Positions 18,251-27,122 of a stretch of DNA of 64,000 nt are shown here, one piece after another. The notes under the pieces are model-generated. The model did no database searches and was not told the DNA's origin. It saw nothing but the letters and a program-made list of their open reading frames with translations. The translations under genes and the position numbers were made by a program. Numbering within the stretch: position 1 is the stretch's first letter; each line of letters opens with the position of its first letter. This DNA is from Metarhizobium sp964253915 (GTDB lineage: Bacteria > Pseudomonadota > Alphaproteobacteria > Rhizobiales > Rhizobiaceae). The DNA lies in assembly GCF_964253915.1 (NCBI RefSeq), contig NZ_CAXUSG020000003.1:372001-436000 (forward strand), read 5' to 3'.

Positions 18251-18901
18251 TCACCTGGAGGATGATGCATTCAGTCGTTTGATGCCGGTGATCTCTAGAA
18301 CAACGGAATCCCGCTCGATCACACTCTCATGTTTTACCAGATCGAAACGCCATCGGCCATGTGCTTTATCGATCTCCTCGGCATAATCCCGGCCTTTGTG
18401 CAGCAAGGCCTTGAGATTTTCGTTCCGGATGGCCCAGGGCTCGATGTATTCGAGCAAAAGATCCAGGTCTGCCAGAGCACGAGCCGACACAATATCGCAG
18501 TCAGGAACCACAGCCGCAGCGTCTTCGATTCGAACGGCATGCACCGAACCGCGACCGCCGGTTTGCAACAGCGCTGTCCGCAGGAATGCGGCTTTCTTGT
18601 TGTTGCTCTCCACGAGGTGAACCCAGCCCTCGCCAATCTCGGCAAGGCAGATGGCAGTAATGATACCCGGAAATCCGCCGCCACTGCCCAGATCCAGCCA
18701 CCGATGATTGCCAGGGCAAAGCTGGTAAATTTGCAGGCTATCGACAATATGGCGCCGCCAGAGATCGTCCTTGGTGGAAGGTGCCACCAGATTGATGGCT
18801 TTGGCCCACTTGCTGAAAAGATCGGCAAAAGTTTCAAGCCGCTGCAATGTTTCACGTGAAACACGCAGGCCGTTTAACGCAACCCCAGGACTCTTTTGCA
18901 T
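18251..18901 (-). CDS. rsmG: 16S rRNA (guanine-N7) methyltransferase RsmG (GidB)
   Basis: Methylates N7 of G527 of 16S rRNA; loss gives low-level streptomycin resistance in other bacteria. 216 residues from ATG 18901; an ATG at 18928 overlapping mnmG would add nine residues. SAM-binding loop WLDLGSGGGFPGI (~residue 80) and SARALADL later match the family. The N-terminal VSRET is encoded by the exact parS palindrome at 18848-18863, so a centromere site is embedded in the coding sequence. Between mnmG and parA in an apparent operon. Confidence 0.95.
   Translation of the reverse strand: MQKSPGVALNGLRVSRETLQRLETFADLFSKWAKAINLVAPSTKDDLWRRHIVDSLQIYQLCPGNHRWLDLGSGGGFPGIITAICLAEIGEGWVHLVESNNKKAAFLRTALLQTGGRGSVHAVRIEDAAAVVPDCDIVSARALADLDLLLEYIEPWAIRNENLKALLHKGRDYAEEIDKAHGRWRFDLVKHESVIERDSVVLEITGIKRLNASSSR
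18848..18863. other. parS site, exact consensus, inside rsmG
   Basis: TGTTTCACGTGAAACA, a perfect 16-bp palindrome and the universal chromosomal parS. In the rsmG frame it supplies Ser-Arg-Glu-Thr. It lies about 600 bp upstream of the parA start and about 6.5 kb from the presumed origin. Confidence 0.97.
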
Positions 18902-18905
18902 TGTA

Positions 18906-20777
18906 TCAGGCAACTTTTTGTTGGCCATTGGCCATTTTACGAAGAAAAGCGAGGATCAACGCGATCGCCGCCGGTGTCATTCCATCCACCCGGGACGCCT
19001 GCGCGATATTGGTGGGTCTGGCGCGTTGCAGCTTCTGCTTGAGTTCATTCGATAGGCCTGGCAAAGCCGAAAAATCGAAATCCAGCGGAATCTGACGCTC
19101 TTCCTCCCGCGCGACCTCCGCTATGTCGCTTGCCTGTCGATCCATGTAAACCGCATAGGTCGCTTCGATCTCCACAGCATCAGCAACACGCCTGTCGATA
19201 TCAGCCAACTCCGGCCATACGGTTCTCAAGCTGGCCACGGAGTGCTCGCTGTAAGAGAGCAAATCATAAGCGCTTCGCCGTTGGCCGTCCTGGTTGAGCT
19301 TGATCCCGAAACGGGATGCCTCCGGCGGCGTTAGCGCCAAGGTCTTTAACAGTGCGCGCGCCGCCGATAGATTGGCCTCAAAAGCCTCAAAGCGCTCACG
19401 ACGGGCAACAGACAGGCAACCAAGCTCGGCGGCCGTCGGGGTCAGCCGCATATCAGCATTGTCAGCTCGCAGCGACAATCGGTACTCGGCCCGCGAGGTG
19501 AACATTCTGTAGGGCTCCGCAACCCCACGCGAGGTCAAATCGTCGATCATCACACCGATATAGGATTGCGTTCGGCTGAAATGGAACGCGTCCTTGCCGG
19601 CGGCGAGACGTGTCGCATTGAGGCCAGCCACCAATCCTTGCGCGGCGGCCTCTTCGTAACCTGTGGTTCCGTTGATCTGACCTGCCAGGAACAGCCCGGG
19701 GATCTTTTTGACCTCCAGCGCCAGCGTCAATTCTCGTGGATCGATATGATCATATTCAATCGCATACCCCGGCTGGAGGATGACGACATTCTCCAGGCCC
19801 GGAATGGTCCGGATGAAAGCTTCCTGAACCTCCGCGGGAAGGGAGGTGGAGATGCCGTTGGGGTAGACGGTATTGTCATCGAGGCCCTCAGGCTCCAGAA
19901 AGATCTGATGGCCATCCCTTTCGCCGAACTTGACGATCTTATCCTCGATCGACGGGCAATACCGCGGACCGATGCCTTCAATCTGGCCGGAATACATTGC
20001 CGAACGCCCGAGATTATCAGCAATAATCTGATGCGTTTCTGGCGTAGTTCGCGTCACTCCGCACTGAATCTGCCGATTGACGATGTGATCGGTCATAAAC
20101 GAAAACGGCACCGGATCTTCATCCGCATCCTGCGCGCCGATTCCTGCCCAGTCAATCGTCAAGCCATCCAGCCGGGCAGGCGTGCCCGTCTTCAATCGAC
20201 CCATTTCGAGTCCGAAACGACCAAGCGTATTGCTCAATCCTAAGGATGGCTTTTCACCGACGCGACCAGCCGGAATCTTGACGTCACCGATATGGATCAA
20301 ACCACGCAGAAATGTTCCCGTCGTAAGCACGATGGAGCGGCAGGCAATCCGCGTGCCGTCGCCGAGCACGAGCTGCTTGATCGTTTCATCCTGAAGATCG
20401 ATATCGAAGGCATCTCCTTCTATGACATCCAAATTCGCATATGCAGAAATCTCCGCCTGCATTGCCAAGCGATAGAGCTTACGATCAGCCTGCGTTCTCG
20501 GTCCACGAACCGCCGGTCCCTTTTTCCGGTTCAGCATACGAAACTGGATGCCCGCTGCGTCGGCAACGCGGCCCATCAGACCGTCCATCGCATCAATCTC
20601 GCGAACGAGATGACCTTTACCCAAGCCGCCGATGGCCGGGTTGCACGACATCACGCCAATTGTTTCCCGCTTGTGCGTGACCAGGGCAACGTCGGCGCCA
20701 AGTCTTGCCGCTGTGGCGGCTGCTTCGCTTCCCGCATGTCCACCACCGACCACGATGACATCGTAAATACGGGTCAT
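18906..20777 (-). CDS. mnmG: tRNA uridine-5-carboxymethylaminomethyl(34) synthesis FAD enzyme MnmG (GidA)
   Basis: With MnmE it installs the cmnm5 group on the wobble uridine of several tRNAs. 623 residues; N-terminal dinucleotide fold VIVVGGGHAGSEAAA, the signature SCNPAIGGLGKGH (~45-57) with its Cys, RGPRTQADR, GQINGTTGYEEAAAQG (~370), and the C-terminal helical MnmE-binding domain (IPLDFDFSALPGLSNE and following). Length and motifs are complete. Downstream of mnmE, with two parS-like sites in the 63-bp gap. Confidence 0.98.
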   Translation of the reverse strand: MTRIYDVIVVGGGHAGSEAAATAARLGADVALVTHKRETIGVMSCNPAIGGLGKGHLVREIDAMDGLMGRVADAAGIQFRMLNRKKGPAVRGPRTQADRKLYRLAMQAEISAYANLDVIEGDAFDIDLQDETIKQLVLGDGTRIACRSIVLTTGTFLRGLIHIGDVKIPAGRVGEKPSLGLSNTLGRFGLEMGRLKTGTPARLDGLTIDWAGIGAQDADEDPVPFSFMTDHIVNRQIQCGVTRTTPETHQIIADNLGRSAMYSGQIEGIGPRYCPSIEDKIVKFGERDGHQIFLEPEGLDDNTVYPNGISTSLPAEVQEAFIRTIPGLENVVILQPGYAIEYDHIDPRELTLALEVKKIPGLFLAGQINGTTGYEEAAAQGLVAGLNATRLAAGKDAFHFSRTQSYIGVMIDDLTSRGVAEPYRMFTSRAEYRLSLRADNADMRLTPTAAELGCLSVARRERFEAFEANLSAARALLKTLALTPPEASRFGIKLNQDGQRRSAYDLLSYSEHSVASLRTVWPELADIDRRVADAVEIEATYAVYMDRQASDIAEVAREEERQIPLDFDFSALPGLSNELKQKLQRARPTNIAQASRVDGMTPAAIALILAFLRKMANGQQKVA

Positions 20778-20801
20778 GTTCTACTCCAGAAGAAGAAAAA
20801 G

Positions 20802-20817
20802 TGTTTCACGTGGAACG
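20802..20817. other. Weak parS-like site between mnmE and mnmG
   Basis: TGTTTCACGTGGAACG, two mismatches from the parS consensus, 10 bp from the stronger site at 20828. It may be a degenerate copy or a secondary ParB contact. Confidence 0.55.
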
Positions 20818-20827
20818 CTATCGGAGA

Positions 20828-20843
20828 TGTTTCACGTGAATCA
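20828..20843. other. parS site (one mismatch) overlapping the mnmE stop codon
   Basis: TGTTTCACGTGAATCA, one base from consensus. Read on the minus strand it starts TGATTCACG, and that TGA is the mnmE stop codon. The same 16-mer recurs at 27120, 35984 and 36009. Confidence 0.9.
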
Positions 20844-22160
20844 TTTGCCGACGCAGAATTCCGAGAAAATCACCCCGAGCAGATCCTCGACATCGATCCG
20901 TCCCGTCAGTCGTTCCAACGATTGCGAAGCACGACGGAGGTATTCAGCTCGAATATCCAAACTCTCGCCGGTCTTTACCAGCGCAAGACTGAGGTCTTCA
21001 AGCATATTCCGCAAATTCTGTCTCTGGCGCTCTCGCGCAGGCATCGAAAATGCAGTTTTTTGGTCGATAAAGCCAATATCGGACAACAACATCCGCCGTA
21101 ATTCCGGCAAACCTTGCCCCGAGGCCGCGGAAATCCGCAGATCGTATCCCTCGGCGGCAGTGTCTTCCGGATAACGATCCGCCTGCGTTCCGATATGCAG
21201 TATTTTTGCATCCGTACCGAATTTTTGTTTCGATAGCGAATCGTTCCCGATCTCGTCAAGATAGAGGATGATATCGGCTTCCTCGATCTTGATCCGCGCC
21301 CGATCAATGCCGATCTGCTCGATCCGGTCCTCGGTCGACCTCAGCCCCGCTGTATCATAAAATCGCACAGAAAAGCCATCCATATCGAGATCGACATGCA
21401 GGACGTCACGCGTTGTGCCGGCGATGTCGGTGACGATGGCGACATCACGCTCAGCCAGGCTGTTCATCAGCGTCGATTTGCCGGCATTTGGTGGCCCGGC
21501 GATCACCACCTTCAACCCGTCGCGAATAATCTCCGCCGTTCTACCGGCATCCACATGATGCGTCACATCGAGAAGAAGTGCTTCGAGATCTGGCCAAACC
21601 AGATGTGACACCGAACCGGGAACGTCGTCTTCATCGGCAAAATCCAGTTCCGCTTCGATCAACGCCCGGGCCCGGGTCATGCGATCCGCCCAGCCCTTGT
21701 AGAGCGTCGACAACCCACCGGAGCTCTGCTCGACAGCCAAGCGTCGCTGCATTTCCGTTTCGGCGTGGATGAGATCGGCAAGGCCTTCGATCTCGACCAG
21801 ATCCATCTTGCCGTTCTCGAAGGCGCGTCTGGAAAATTCACCGGCCTCGGCGAGCCGAAACCCAGCAATCCGCGACAGTCGGTCCAGTACGGCGGAAATC
21901 ACCGCCCGCCCGCCATGGACTTGCAGCTCGAGACAATGTTCACCGGTGAAGGAATGAGGGGCGGGAAAAGATATGACAATCGCATCATCGAGCAGTTTGC
22001 CATCATCACCCAGCAAGCGGCGGCGTGTTGCCTGCCGGGGCAGGCCCTGGCTGATGCCAAAAGCGGCAAACACCTGCCAGGCTTGCGCACCGCTAACCCG
22101 GATCACCGCAACCCCGGCCGGGGGCGCGCCAGTGGACAATGCAAAGATGGTATCGAGCAT
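20841..22160 (-). CDS. mnmE: tRNA modification GTPase MnmE (TrmE)
   Basis: Partner of MnmG in wobble-uridine modification; GTPase activated by dimerisation. 439 residues: N-terminal tetrahydrofolate-binding domain (TIFALSTGAPPAGVAVIRVSG), helical domain with an inserted Ras-like G domain: G1 GPPNAGKSTLMN (~residue 218), G2 DIAGTTRD, G3 DTAGLR; the last residues FCVGK carry the essential C-terminal Cys. The G4 motif is degenerate (TQAD in place of NKxD), as often in alphaproteobacterial copies. ATG 22160 (MLDTIFALS) is the family start. A terminator-like hairpin lies between rho and mnmE. Confidence 0.97.
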   Translation of the reverse strand: MLDTIFALSTGAPPAGVAVIRVSGAQAWQVFAAFGISQGLPRQATRRRLLGDDGKLLDDAIVISFPAPHSFTGEHCLELQVHGGRAVISAVLDRLSRIAGFRLAEAGEFSRRAFENGKMDLVEIEGLADLIHAETEMQRRLAVEQSSGGLSTLYKGWADRMTRARALIEAELDFADEDDVPGSVSHLVWPDLEALLLDVTHHVDAGRTAEIIRDGLKVVIAGPPNAGKSTLMNSLAERDVAIVTDIAGTTRDVLHVDLDMDGFSVRFYDTAGLRSTEDRIEQIGIDRARIKIEEADIILYLDEIGNDSLSKQKFGTDAKILHIGTQADRYPEDTAAEGYDLRISAASGQGLPELRRMLLSDIGFIDQKTAFSMPARERQRQNLRNMLEDLSLALVKTGESLDIRAEYLRRASQSLERLTGRIDVEDLLGVIFSEFCVGK

Positions 22161-22183
22161 CCGATCTTCACCCTGAAAACGGA

Positions 22184-22209
22184 AAAGGTGGGCTAAGCAG
22201 CCCACCTTT
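22184..22209 (-). terminator. Terminator of rho
   Basis: AAAGGTGGGCT (22184-22194) and AGCCCACCTTT (22199-22209) form an 11-bp stem with a 4-nt loop, followed on the minus strand by TTCC and then TTTTC. It ends 24 bp before the mnmE start, so mnmE must use its own promoter or readthrough. Confidence 0.8.
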
Positions 22210-22246
22210 CAAAAACGAAATCCTGAAGAATCCGGCTAAGGAAAAA

Positions 22247-23512
22247 TCAGGTGTTCATCGAGTCGAAGAAGTCACCGTTGTTCTTCGTTTGCTTCAGCTT
22301 GTCGATAAGGAACTCGATAGCGTCGGTCGTGCCCATCGGGGCGAGAATCCGGCGAAGGACAAAGATCTTCTGCAGATCCTGACGGGGAACCAGCAGGTCT
22401 TCCTTGCGGGTACCGGATTTGAGAATATCCATCGACGGGAAGATGCGCTTGTCGGCGACCTTGCGGTCAAGGACGATTTCCGAGTTGCCGGTGCCCTTGA
22501 ATTCTTCGAAGATCACTTCGTCCATACGGCTGCCGGTATCGATCAGCGCCGTGGCGATGATCGTCAGCGAGCCACCTTCCTCGATGTTACGCGCCGCACC
22601 GAAGAAACGCTTCGGGCGCTGCAGGGCGTTGGCATCGACGCCACCGGTCAGGACCTTACCGGAGGAGGGGACAACGGTGTTGTAGGCACGGCCGAGGCGA
22701 GTGATCGAGTCGAGCAGGATGACGACGTCGCGGCCATGTTCCACAAGGCGTTTTGCCTTTTCGATCACCATTTCGGCAACCTGCACGTGGCGCACCGCTG
22801 GTTCGTCGAAGGTCGAGGACACGACCTCGCCGCGCACCGAGCGCTGCATATCCGTTACTTCTTCCGGGCGTTCGTCGATCAAGAGGACGATCAGATAACA
22901 TTCCGGATGGTTGGCGGTGATCGAATGAGCGATGTTCTGCAGGAGGACTGTCTTACCGGTCCGCGGCGGTGCGACGATCAGGCCGCGCTGACCCTTGCCG
23001 AGCGGGGCAACGAGATCGATGACGCGGGCGGAAAGATCCTTGGAGGTCGGATTGTCGAGCTCCATCTTGAAACGCTCGTTCGGATAGAGCGGCGTCAGGT
23101 TGTCGAAATGAACCTTGTGACGGATCTTTTCGGGATCGTCGAAATTGATGGTGTTGACCTTCAACAGCGCGAAATACCGTTCGCCTTCCTTGGGGCCGCG
23201 GATCGGGCCTTCAACGGTGTCGCCGGTCTTCAGCGAGAAGCGGCGGATCTGCGAAGGGGAAATGTAGATGTCATCCGGGCCAGGCAGATAGTTGGCATTG
23301 GCCGAACGCAAAAAACCGAAACCATCCTGAAGAACTTCGACGACACCTTCGCCGATGATCTCGACATCCTGACTGGCGAGGATCTTGAGGATCGCGAACA
23401 TCAGTTCCTGCTTGCGCATCGTGCTGGCGTTCTCGACCTCGAGCGACTCGGCAAAGGCGAGAAGATCGGTCGGAGTCTTATTCTTAAGTTCTTGAAGCTT
23501 CATTTCAGCCAT
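22247..23512 (-). CDS. rho: Transcription termination factor Rho
   Basis: Hexameric RNA-dependent ATPase that ends transcription. 421 residues: N-terminal helical domain (MKLQELKNKTPTDLLAFAE), cold-shock-type RNA-binding domain with DGFGFLRS, ATPase core with Walker A APPRTGKT (~residue 180), Walker B VVILLDSITRLGRAYN, and the Q/R-loop region TGGVDANALQRPKRFFG. All family blocks are intact and there is no insertion. Separated by 182 bp from hemJ upstream; that gap shows no ORF and no clear site. Confidence 0.98.
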   Translation of the reverse strand: MAEMKLQELKNKTPTDLLAFAESLEVENASTMRKQELMFAILKILASQDVEIIGEGVVEVLQDGFGFLRSANANYLPGPDDIYISPSQIRRFSLKTGDTVEGPIRGPKEGERYFALLKVNTINFDDPEKIRHKVHFDNLTPLYPNERFKMELDNPTSKDLSARVIDLVAPLGKGQRGLIVAPPRTGKTVLLQNIAHSITANHPECYLIVLLIDERPEEVTDMQRSVRGEVVSSTFDEPAVRHVQVAEMVIEKAKRLVEHGRDVVILLDSITRLGRAYNTVVPSSGKVLTGGVDANALQRPKRFFGAARNIEEGGSLTIIATALIDTGSRMDEVIFEEFKGTGNSEIVLDRKVADKRIFPSMDILKSGTRKEDLLVPRQDLQKIFVLRRILAPMGTTDAIEFLIDKLKQTKNNGDFFDSMNT

Positions 23513-23694
23513 GAAGGGGACCACAATTCAATTTTTTCGGGGAAAGGCGTGCTGATCGTCATCAGTGCTACGGATAAAGGCCGCAGACGATAAAATGTTA
23601 CACAAGCCACGAGAAGAGATGGGCGGAAAATAGCGACTCGCTTGCAGCGCCGCAAGAGGGAACGTCAAAAACAGCGAAATTAAAACATTTGCGA

Positions 23695-24231
23695 TCAGAA
23701 GGGTTTGACCACCACGAGAATGACGATGGCGATCATCAGCAGGGTCGGGACTTCGTTCAGGAAGCGCCAATGGCGCGCTGATTTGCGCGGTCCGTCCGCA
23801 GCAAAGACCCGCACGGCCTTGGCGAGATAGTCGTTATATCCGGACATCAGCACGACGAGCGCGATCTTTGCGTGAAGCCATCCACCCTGGAAACCGTACA
23901 TCGACCAGGCAAGATAGAGGCCGAGCAACCAGGTGATGATCATCGCAGGCCGCATGATGACGCTCATCAGCCGCTTTTCCATCACCTTGAAGGTTTCCGA
24001 TTGTTTCGAACCGGGTTCGGCATCGGTGTGGTAGATGAAAAGCCTGGGCATATAGAGCAGCCCCGCCATCCACGAGATGACGGCGACGATATGGAACGCC
24101 TTGGCCCAGAGGTAAAATTCGTCATTCTGCCAGAGATAGAGCCCGCCGAGCACAGCGCCAAAGACGACGATCGCCGTCAGCGCCCGCCATTTTGCCTTGC
24201 TGCCTTCACGCGGGTCCGTCTGCTGCGTCAT
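23695..24231 (-). CDS. hemJ: Protoporphyrinogen IX oxidase HemJ
   Basis: Membrane enzyme for the penultimate haem step in many alphaproteobacteria and cyanobacteria that lack HemG/HemY. 178 residues with four or five transmembrane helices (about 22-40, 48-67, 100-118, 125-142, 165-178). The conserved histidine and membrane signature KAFHIVAVISWMAGLLYMPR (~residue 48) and MEKRLMSVIMRPAMI are present. Its ATG overlaps the hemE stop by 4 nt (ATGA), so two haem genes are coupled. Confidence 0.94.
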   Translation of the reverse strand: MTQQTDPREGSKAKWRALTAIVVFGAVLGGLYLWQNDEFYLWAKAFHIVAVISWMAGLLYMPRLFIYHTDAEPGSKQSETFKVMEKRLMSVIMRPAMIITWLLGLYLAWSMYGFQGGWLHAKIALVVLMSGYNDYLAKAVRVFAADGPRKSARHWRFLNEVPTLLMIAIVILVVVKPF

Positions 24232-25265
24232 CGTTTCGGCTCCCAACGCCGCACCTGATCGACAAGGGCCGTAACATGCGCCGGGTCTGCCTGCGGCGTA
24301 ATGCCGTGACCGAGATTGAAGATCAGCGGGCCATGGCCGAGTTCTTGGAGAATATGACCGATGCCATCGGTCAGCGCCTTGCCGCCGGCAACCACACGCA
24401 TCGGATCGAGATTGCCCTGCACCGGCCCGTCCTTTTGCAACTCCTTGGCAAAAGCAAGCGGCACCGACCAGTCGAGACCGATCGCATCGGCACCCGTCTT
24501 CTGGCGGTAATCCCGCAGCATGTAACCGGCACCCTTGGCGAAAGCGATGATCTTGGCTTTCGGCCGCCTTGATTTGACCGAGGCGATGATACGCCGGACC
24601 GGCTCGACGGCATAGGCGGCAAACTCGGTTTCCCCGAGAACGCCGGCCCAGGAATCGAAGATCTGCACCGCATCGGCACCGGCATCGATCTGCGCCACGA
24701 GATAATCGGCAGAGACGTCGGCCAGGAAAGCCAGCAATTCGGCAAAGACTTTCGGTTCGCGATAGGCGAACAGTCTGGCGGGCGCCTGATCCGGCGTGCC
24801 TTTCCCGGCAATCATATAGGTCGCAACCGTCCAGGGCGCGCCGCAGAAGCCGAGCAGCGTCGTTTCCTGCGGCAGCTCGTGGCGCAGACGGCCGACCGTC
24901 TCGAAGACCGGCTTGAGGTGGCCGAGCACTGCATCGGGCTTCAAGGCTTTTATGCCGGAAACGTCGATCGGGTCCATCTCCGGCCCGTGGCCTTCGGTGA
25001 AACGCACATTGCGGTCCAGCGCATCGGGGATGACGAGAATATCGGAAAAGAGAATGGCGGCATCAAAGCCGTAACGGCGGATGGGCTGCAGCGTCACTTC
25101 CGTTGCAAATTCCGGCGAATAACAGAGATCGAGAAAGCTGCCGGCCCTGGCGCGGGTCTCCCGGTATTCCGGCAGATAACGACCAGCCTGTCGCATCAGC
25201 CAGATGGGAGGCGGACAGATCGTCTCACCGTTCAGCACTCTCATGATCTTGCGGTCGTCGGTCAA
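24228..25265 (-). CDS. hemE: Uroporphyrinogen III decarboxylase
   Basis: Removes four carboxyl groups from uroporphyrinogen III to give coproporphyrinogen III. 345 residues; N-terminal signature WLMRQAGRYLPEYR with the substrate-binding Arg residues, FSDILVIPDALD with the catalytic Asp (~residue 75), and FCGAPWTVATYM. The start appears to be TTG at 25265 with GGAAAG upstream; ATG 25244 would cut into conserved sequence. It flanks the presumed chromosomal origin, exactly as in Caulobacter and other alphaproteobacteria. Confidence 0.97.
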   Translation of the reverse strand: MTDDRKIMRVLNGETICPPPIWLMRQAGRYLPEYRETRARAGSFLDLCYSPEFATEVTLQPIRRYGFDAAILFSDILVIPDALDRNVRFTEGHGPEMDPIDVSGIKALKPDAVLGHLKPVFETVGRLRHELPQETTLLGFCGAPWTVATYMIAGKGTPDQAPARLFAYREPKVFAELLAFLADVSADYLVAQIDAGADAVQIFDSWAGVLGETEFAAYAVEPVRRIIASVKSRRPKAKIIAFAKGAGYMLRDYRQKTGADAIGLDWSVPLAFAKELQKDGPVQGNLDPMRVVAGGKALTDGIGHILQELGHGPLIFNLGHGITPQADPAHVTALVDQVRRWEPKR

Positions 25266-25496
25266 TGCGGCTTTCCCTAAAACAAAGAAATCATTTCAAA
25301 GGTTTTTCTATTTCTTAGAGTCAGTGGGTATCAAGGATTAAAATCCATCCCCAGCCTGCTCATTTTGACGCGCCTTGCTGCAATCCATGTGGGTCAATTC
25401 GCCCGTTTTCGCCTCAAACGGAATGGATGAAGAAATTCCATTTTGGAATCAGTGCGATACGGGTCGATACCTCAGCCATGCGATCTGGGGAATTCC

Positions 25497-25505
25497 TGTG
25501 GAAAA
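25497..25505 (-). other. DnaA box, one mismatch
   Basis: TTTTCCACA on the minus strand, one base from TTATCCACA, within the presumed origin. Confidence 0.6.
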
Positions 25506-25522
25506 GCAGAGCGGAAAAACAC

Positions 25523-25531
25523 TTGTCCACA
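25523..25531 (+). other. DnaA box, one mismatch
   Basis: TTGTCCACA, a well-accepted DnaA box variant, in the presumed origin. Confidence 0.75.
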
Positions 25532-25574
25532 GAACCCACAGCCCCAATCTTTTGCAATCCGTCGAAGATGCCGA

Positions 25575-25583
25575 TGTGGATAA
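25575..25583 (-). other. DnaA box, exact
   Basis: TTATCCACA on the minus strand, the exact consensus, 93 bp before the ppsR start. Confidence 0.85.
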
Positions 25584-25667
25584 ATCGGCAGTTTTCCCTT
25601 GCGTTGCGGCGAGGCCCGTCCCACGCTCAATCTTATCCATGGTTTTCAACAGGGGGCGGAGTTTAGC

Positions 25668-26489
25668 GTGGAGAACAGAAAAAACTTCTTCCATCTGCAC
25701 CTCATTTCTGACTCAACCGGCGAGACTCTGATCTCCGCCGGCCGGGCAGCATCGGCGCAATTCAAGCTGCACAATCCGGTGGAACACGTCTATCCGCTGA
25801 TCCGCAATCGCAAGCAGCTGCTGCCGGTGCTGGAGGCGATCGACAAAGAACCCGGCATTGTCCTTTATACGGTGGTCGACCAAGAGTTGGCGGCGTTGGT
25901 AAAGGAACGCTGCGAAGAGATCGAGGTTCCCTCCGTCAATGTGCTGGAACCGGTGATGACGACATTTCAGGCCTATCTCGGCGCGCCGTCGCGCCGCCGG
26001 GTCGGGGCGCAGCATCGCATGAACGCCGATTATTTTGCGCGTATCGAAGCATTGAACTTCACCATGGATCACGATGACGGGCAGGCGCCGGATGGGTATG
26101 ACGAAGCCGATCTGGTGCTGATCGGCATCAGCCGCACGTCGAAAACGCCGACAAGCATCTACCTCGCCAACCGCGGGATCAAGACCGCCAACGTGCCGAT
26201 CGTCAACGGCGTCGCCTTGCCGGAAAGCCTGTTGCGGGCAACGAAACCGCTGATCGTCTGCCTGATCGCCACGTCGGACCGGATTTCGCAGGTCCGGGAA
26301 AACCGGATCCTCGGAACCACGTCCGATTTCAACAACGGCCATTATACCGACCGGGCGACGATTGCGGAGGAACTGAAATATGCCCGCTCCTTATGCGCCC
26401 GCCATAACTGGCCGATTATCGACGTGACGCGCCGTTCGATCGAAGAAACCGCCGCCGCCATCGTTGCCTTGCGGCCGAAGCTGCGTTAA
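25668..26489 (+). CDS. ppsR: Pyruvate, phosphate/water dikinase regulatory protein (kinase-pyrophosphorylase, DUF299)
   Basis: ADP-dependent Ser/Thr kinase and phosphate-dependent pyrophosphorylase that turns PEP synthase or pyruvate phosphate dikinase off and on. 273 residues; NFFHLHLISDSTGETL at the start and the P-loop-like GISRTSKTPTSIYLANRG (~residue 155) define the family. Start is GTG 25668 with GGAG 7 nt upstream; longer frames run into the origin. Which dikinase it controls is not in the window. It is the first gene of the rightward series ppsR-maf-aroE-coaE-dnaQ. Confidence 0.93.
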   Translation: MENRKNFFHLHLISDSTGETLISAGRAASAQFKLHNPVEHVYPLIRNRKQLLPVLEAIDKEPGIVLYTVVDQELAALVKERCEEIEVPSVNVLEPVMTTFQAYLGAPSRRRVGAQHRMNADYFARIEALNFTMDHDDGQAPDGYDEADLVLIGISRTSKTPTSIYLANRGIKTANVPIVNGVALPESLLRATKPLIVCLIATSDRISQVRENRILGTTSDFNNGHYTDRATIAEELKYARSLCARHNWPIIDVTRRSIEETAAAIVALRPKLR

Positions 26490-26516
26490 GCGCCGGTTTG
26501 GTACATTTGGAGGATC

Positions 26517-27122
26517 ATGCCGATGTCGCTTCCCCTGATCCTGGCGTCTTCGAGTCCGTTCCGGCGCGGCTTGATGCAAAATGCCGGGCTGCGCTTCGAA
26601 GCCATCGCCGCCGATATCGACGAGCGGGCAATCGAGGCACCGCTGGAGCAGCAAGGCGCGACACCGGATCAGGTGGCGCTGGTGCTGGCGGAAGCCAAGG
26701 CGCTGGATGTCAGCCGCCGTTTTCCTGATGCCGTCATCCTCGGTTCCGACCAGACGATGTCGCTGGGCGCGCGCGTCTATCACAAGCCGAAGGGCCGACA
26801 GGAGGCCAGTGAGAACCTTTTGTCGCTGGCGGGTAAGACGCATCAGTTGAACAGCGCCATCGTTCTTGCCCGCGGCGGCGAAATCCTCGTCAGAGAGGTT
26901 GCGCACGCCAGACTGACCATGCGTCCATTCACCCCGGAATTTGTCGAGACCTATCTCGACAGGGTGGGGGAAACGATTTTCAAGAGCGTCGGCGGCTATC
27001 AGCTGGAAGGCGAGGGCATCCAGCTCTTCTCCGCCATAGACGGCGACTATTTTACCATTGTCGGCCTGCCGATGCTTCCTCTGTTGGAGCACCTGCGAAA
27101 TCTCGGTGTTATCGATGCGTGA
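26517..27122 (+). CDS. maf: Maf family nucleotide pyrophosphatase
   Basis: Hydrolyses non-canonical or modified NTPs. 201 residues; N-terminal LILASSSPFRRGLMQNAGL, the catalytic block GSDQTMSLG (~residue 78; SDQ is the form seen in the 7-methyl-GTP-type YceF branch rather than the dTTP/UTP type), and KSVGGYQLEGEG. ATG 26517 follows GGAGG. Its TGA stop is the first three bases of a parS copy at 27120-27135, and aroE starts 8 nt before that stop ends. Confidence 0.93.
   Translation: MPMSLPLILASSSPFRRGLMQNAGLRFEAIAADIDERAIEAPLEQQGATPDQVALVLAEAKALDVSRRFPDAVILGSDQTMSLGARVYHKPKGRQEASENLLSLAGKTHQLNSAIVLARGGEILVREVAHARLTMRPFTPEFVETYLDRVGETIFKSVGGYQLEGEGIQLFSAIDGDYFTIVGLPMLPLLEHLRNLGVIDA

Larger units (their letters stand above)
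25266..25667. other. oriC: Putative chromosomal replication origin (oriC)
   Basis: The 402-bp gap between divergent hemE and ppsR. It holds an A/T-rich stretch at about 25275-25320, an exact DnaA box (TTATCCACA on minus, 25575-25583), near boxes TTGTCCACA (25523-25531), TTTTCCACA on minus (25497-25505) and TTATCCATG (25633-25641), GANTC methylation sites at 25318 and 25446, and a dyad ATTCCA-TTT-TGGAAT (25435-25449). The Caulobacter origin lies in the same hemE-ppsR position. No gene is seen inside. Boundaries are inferred. Confidence 0.85.

Noticed and set aside
23513..23694. Possible small gene between hemJ and rho
   Set aside because: Only an 80-residue frame that extends out of the gap and lacks a ribosome site; likely the rho promoter/leader region.
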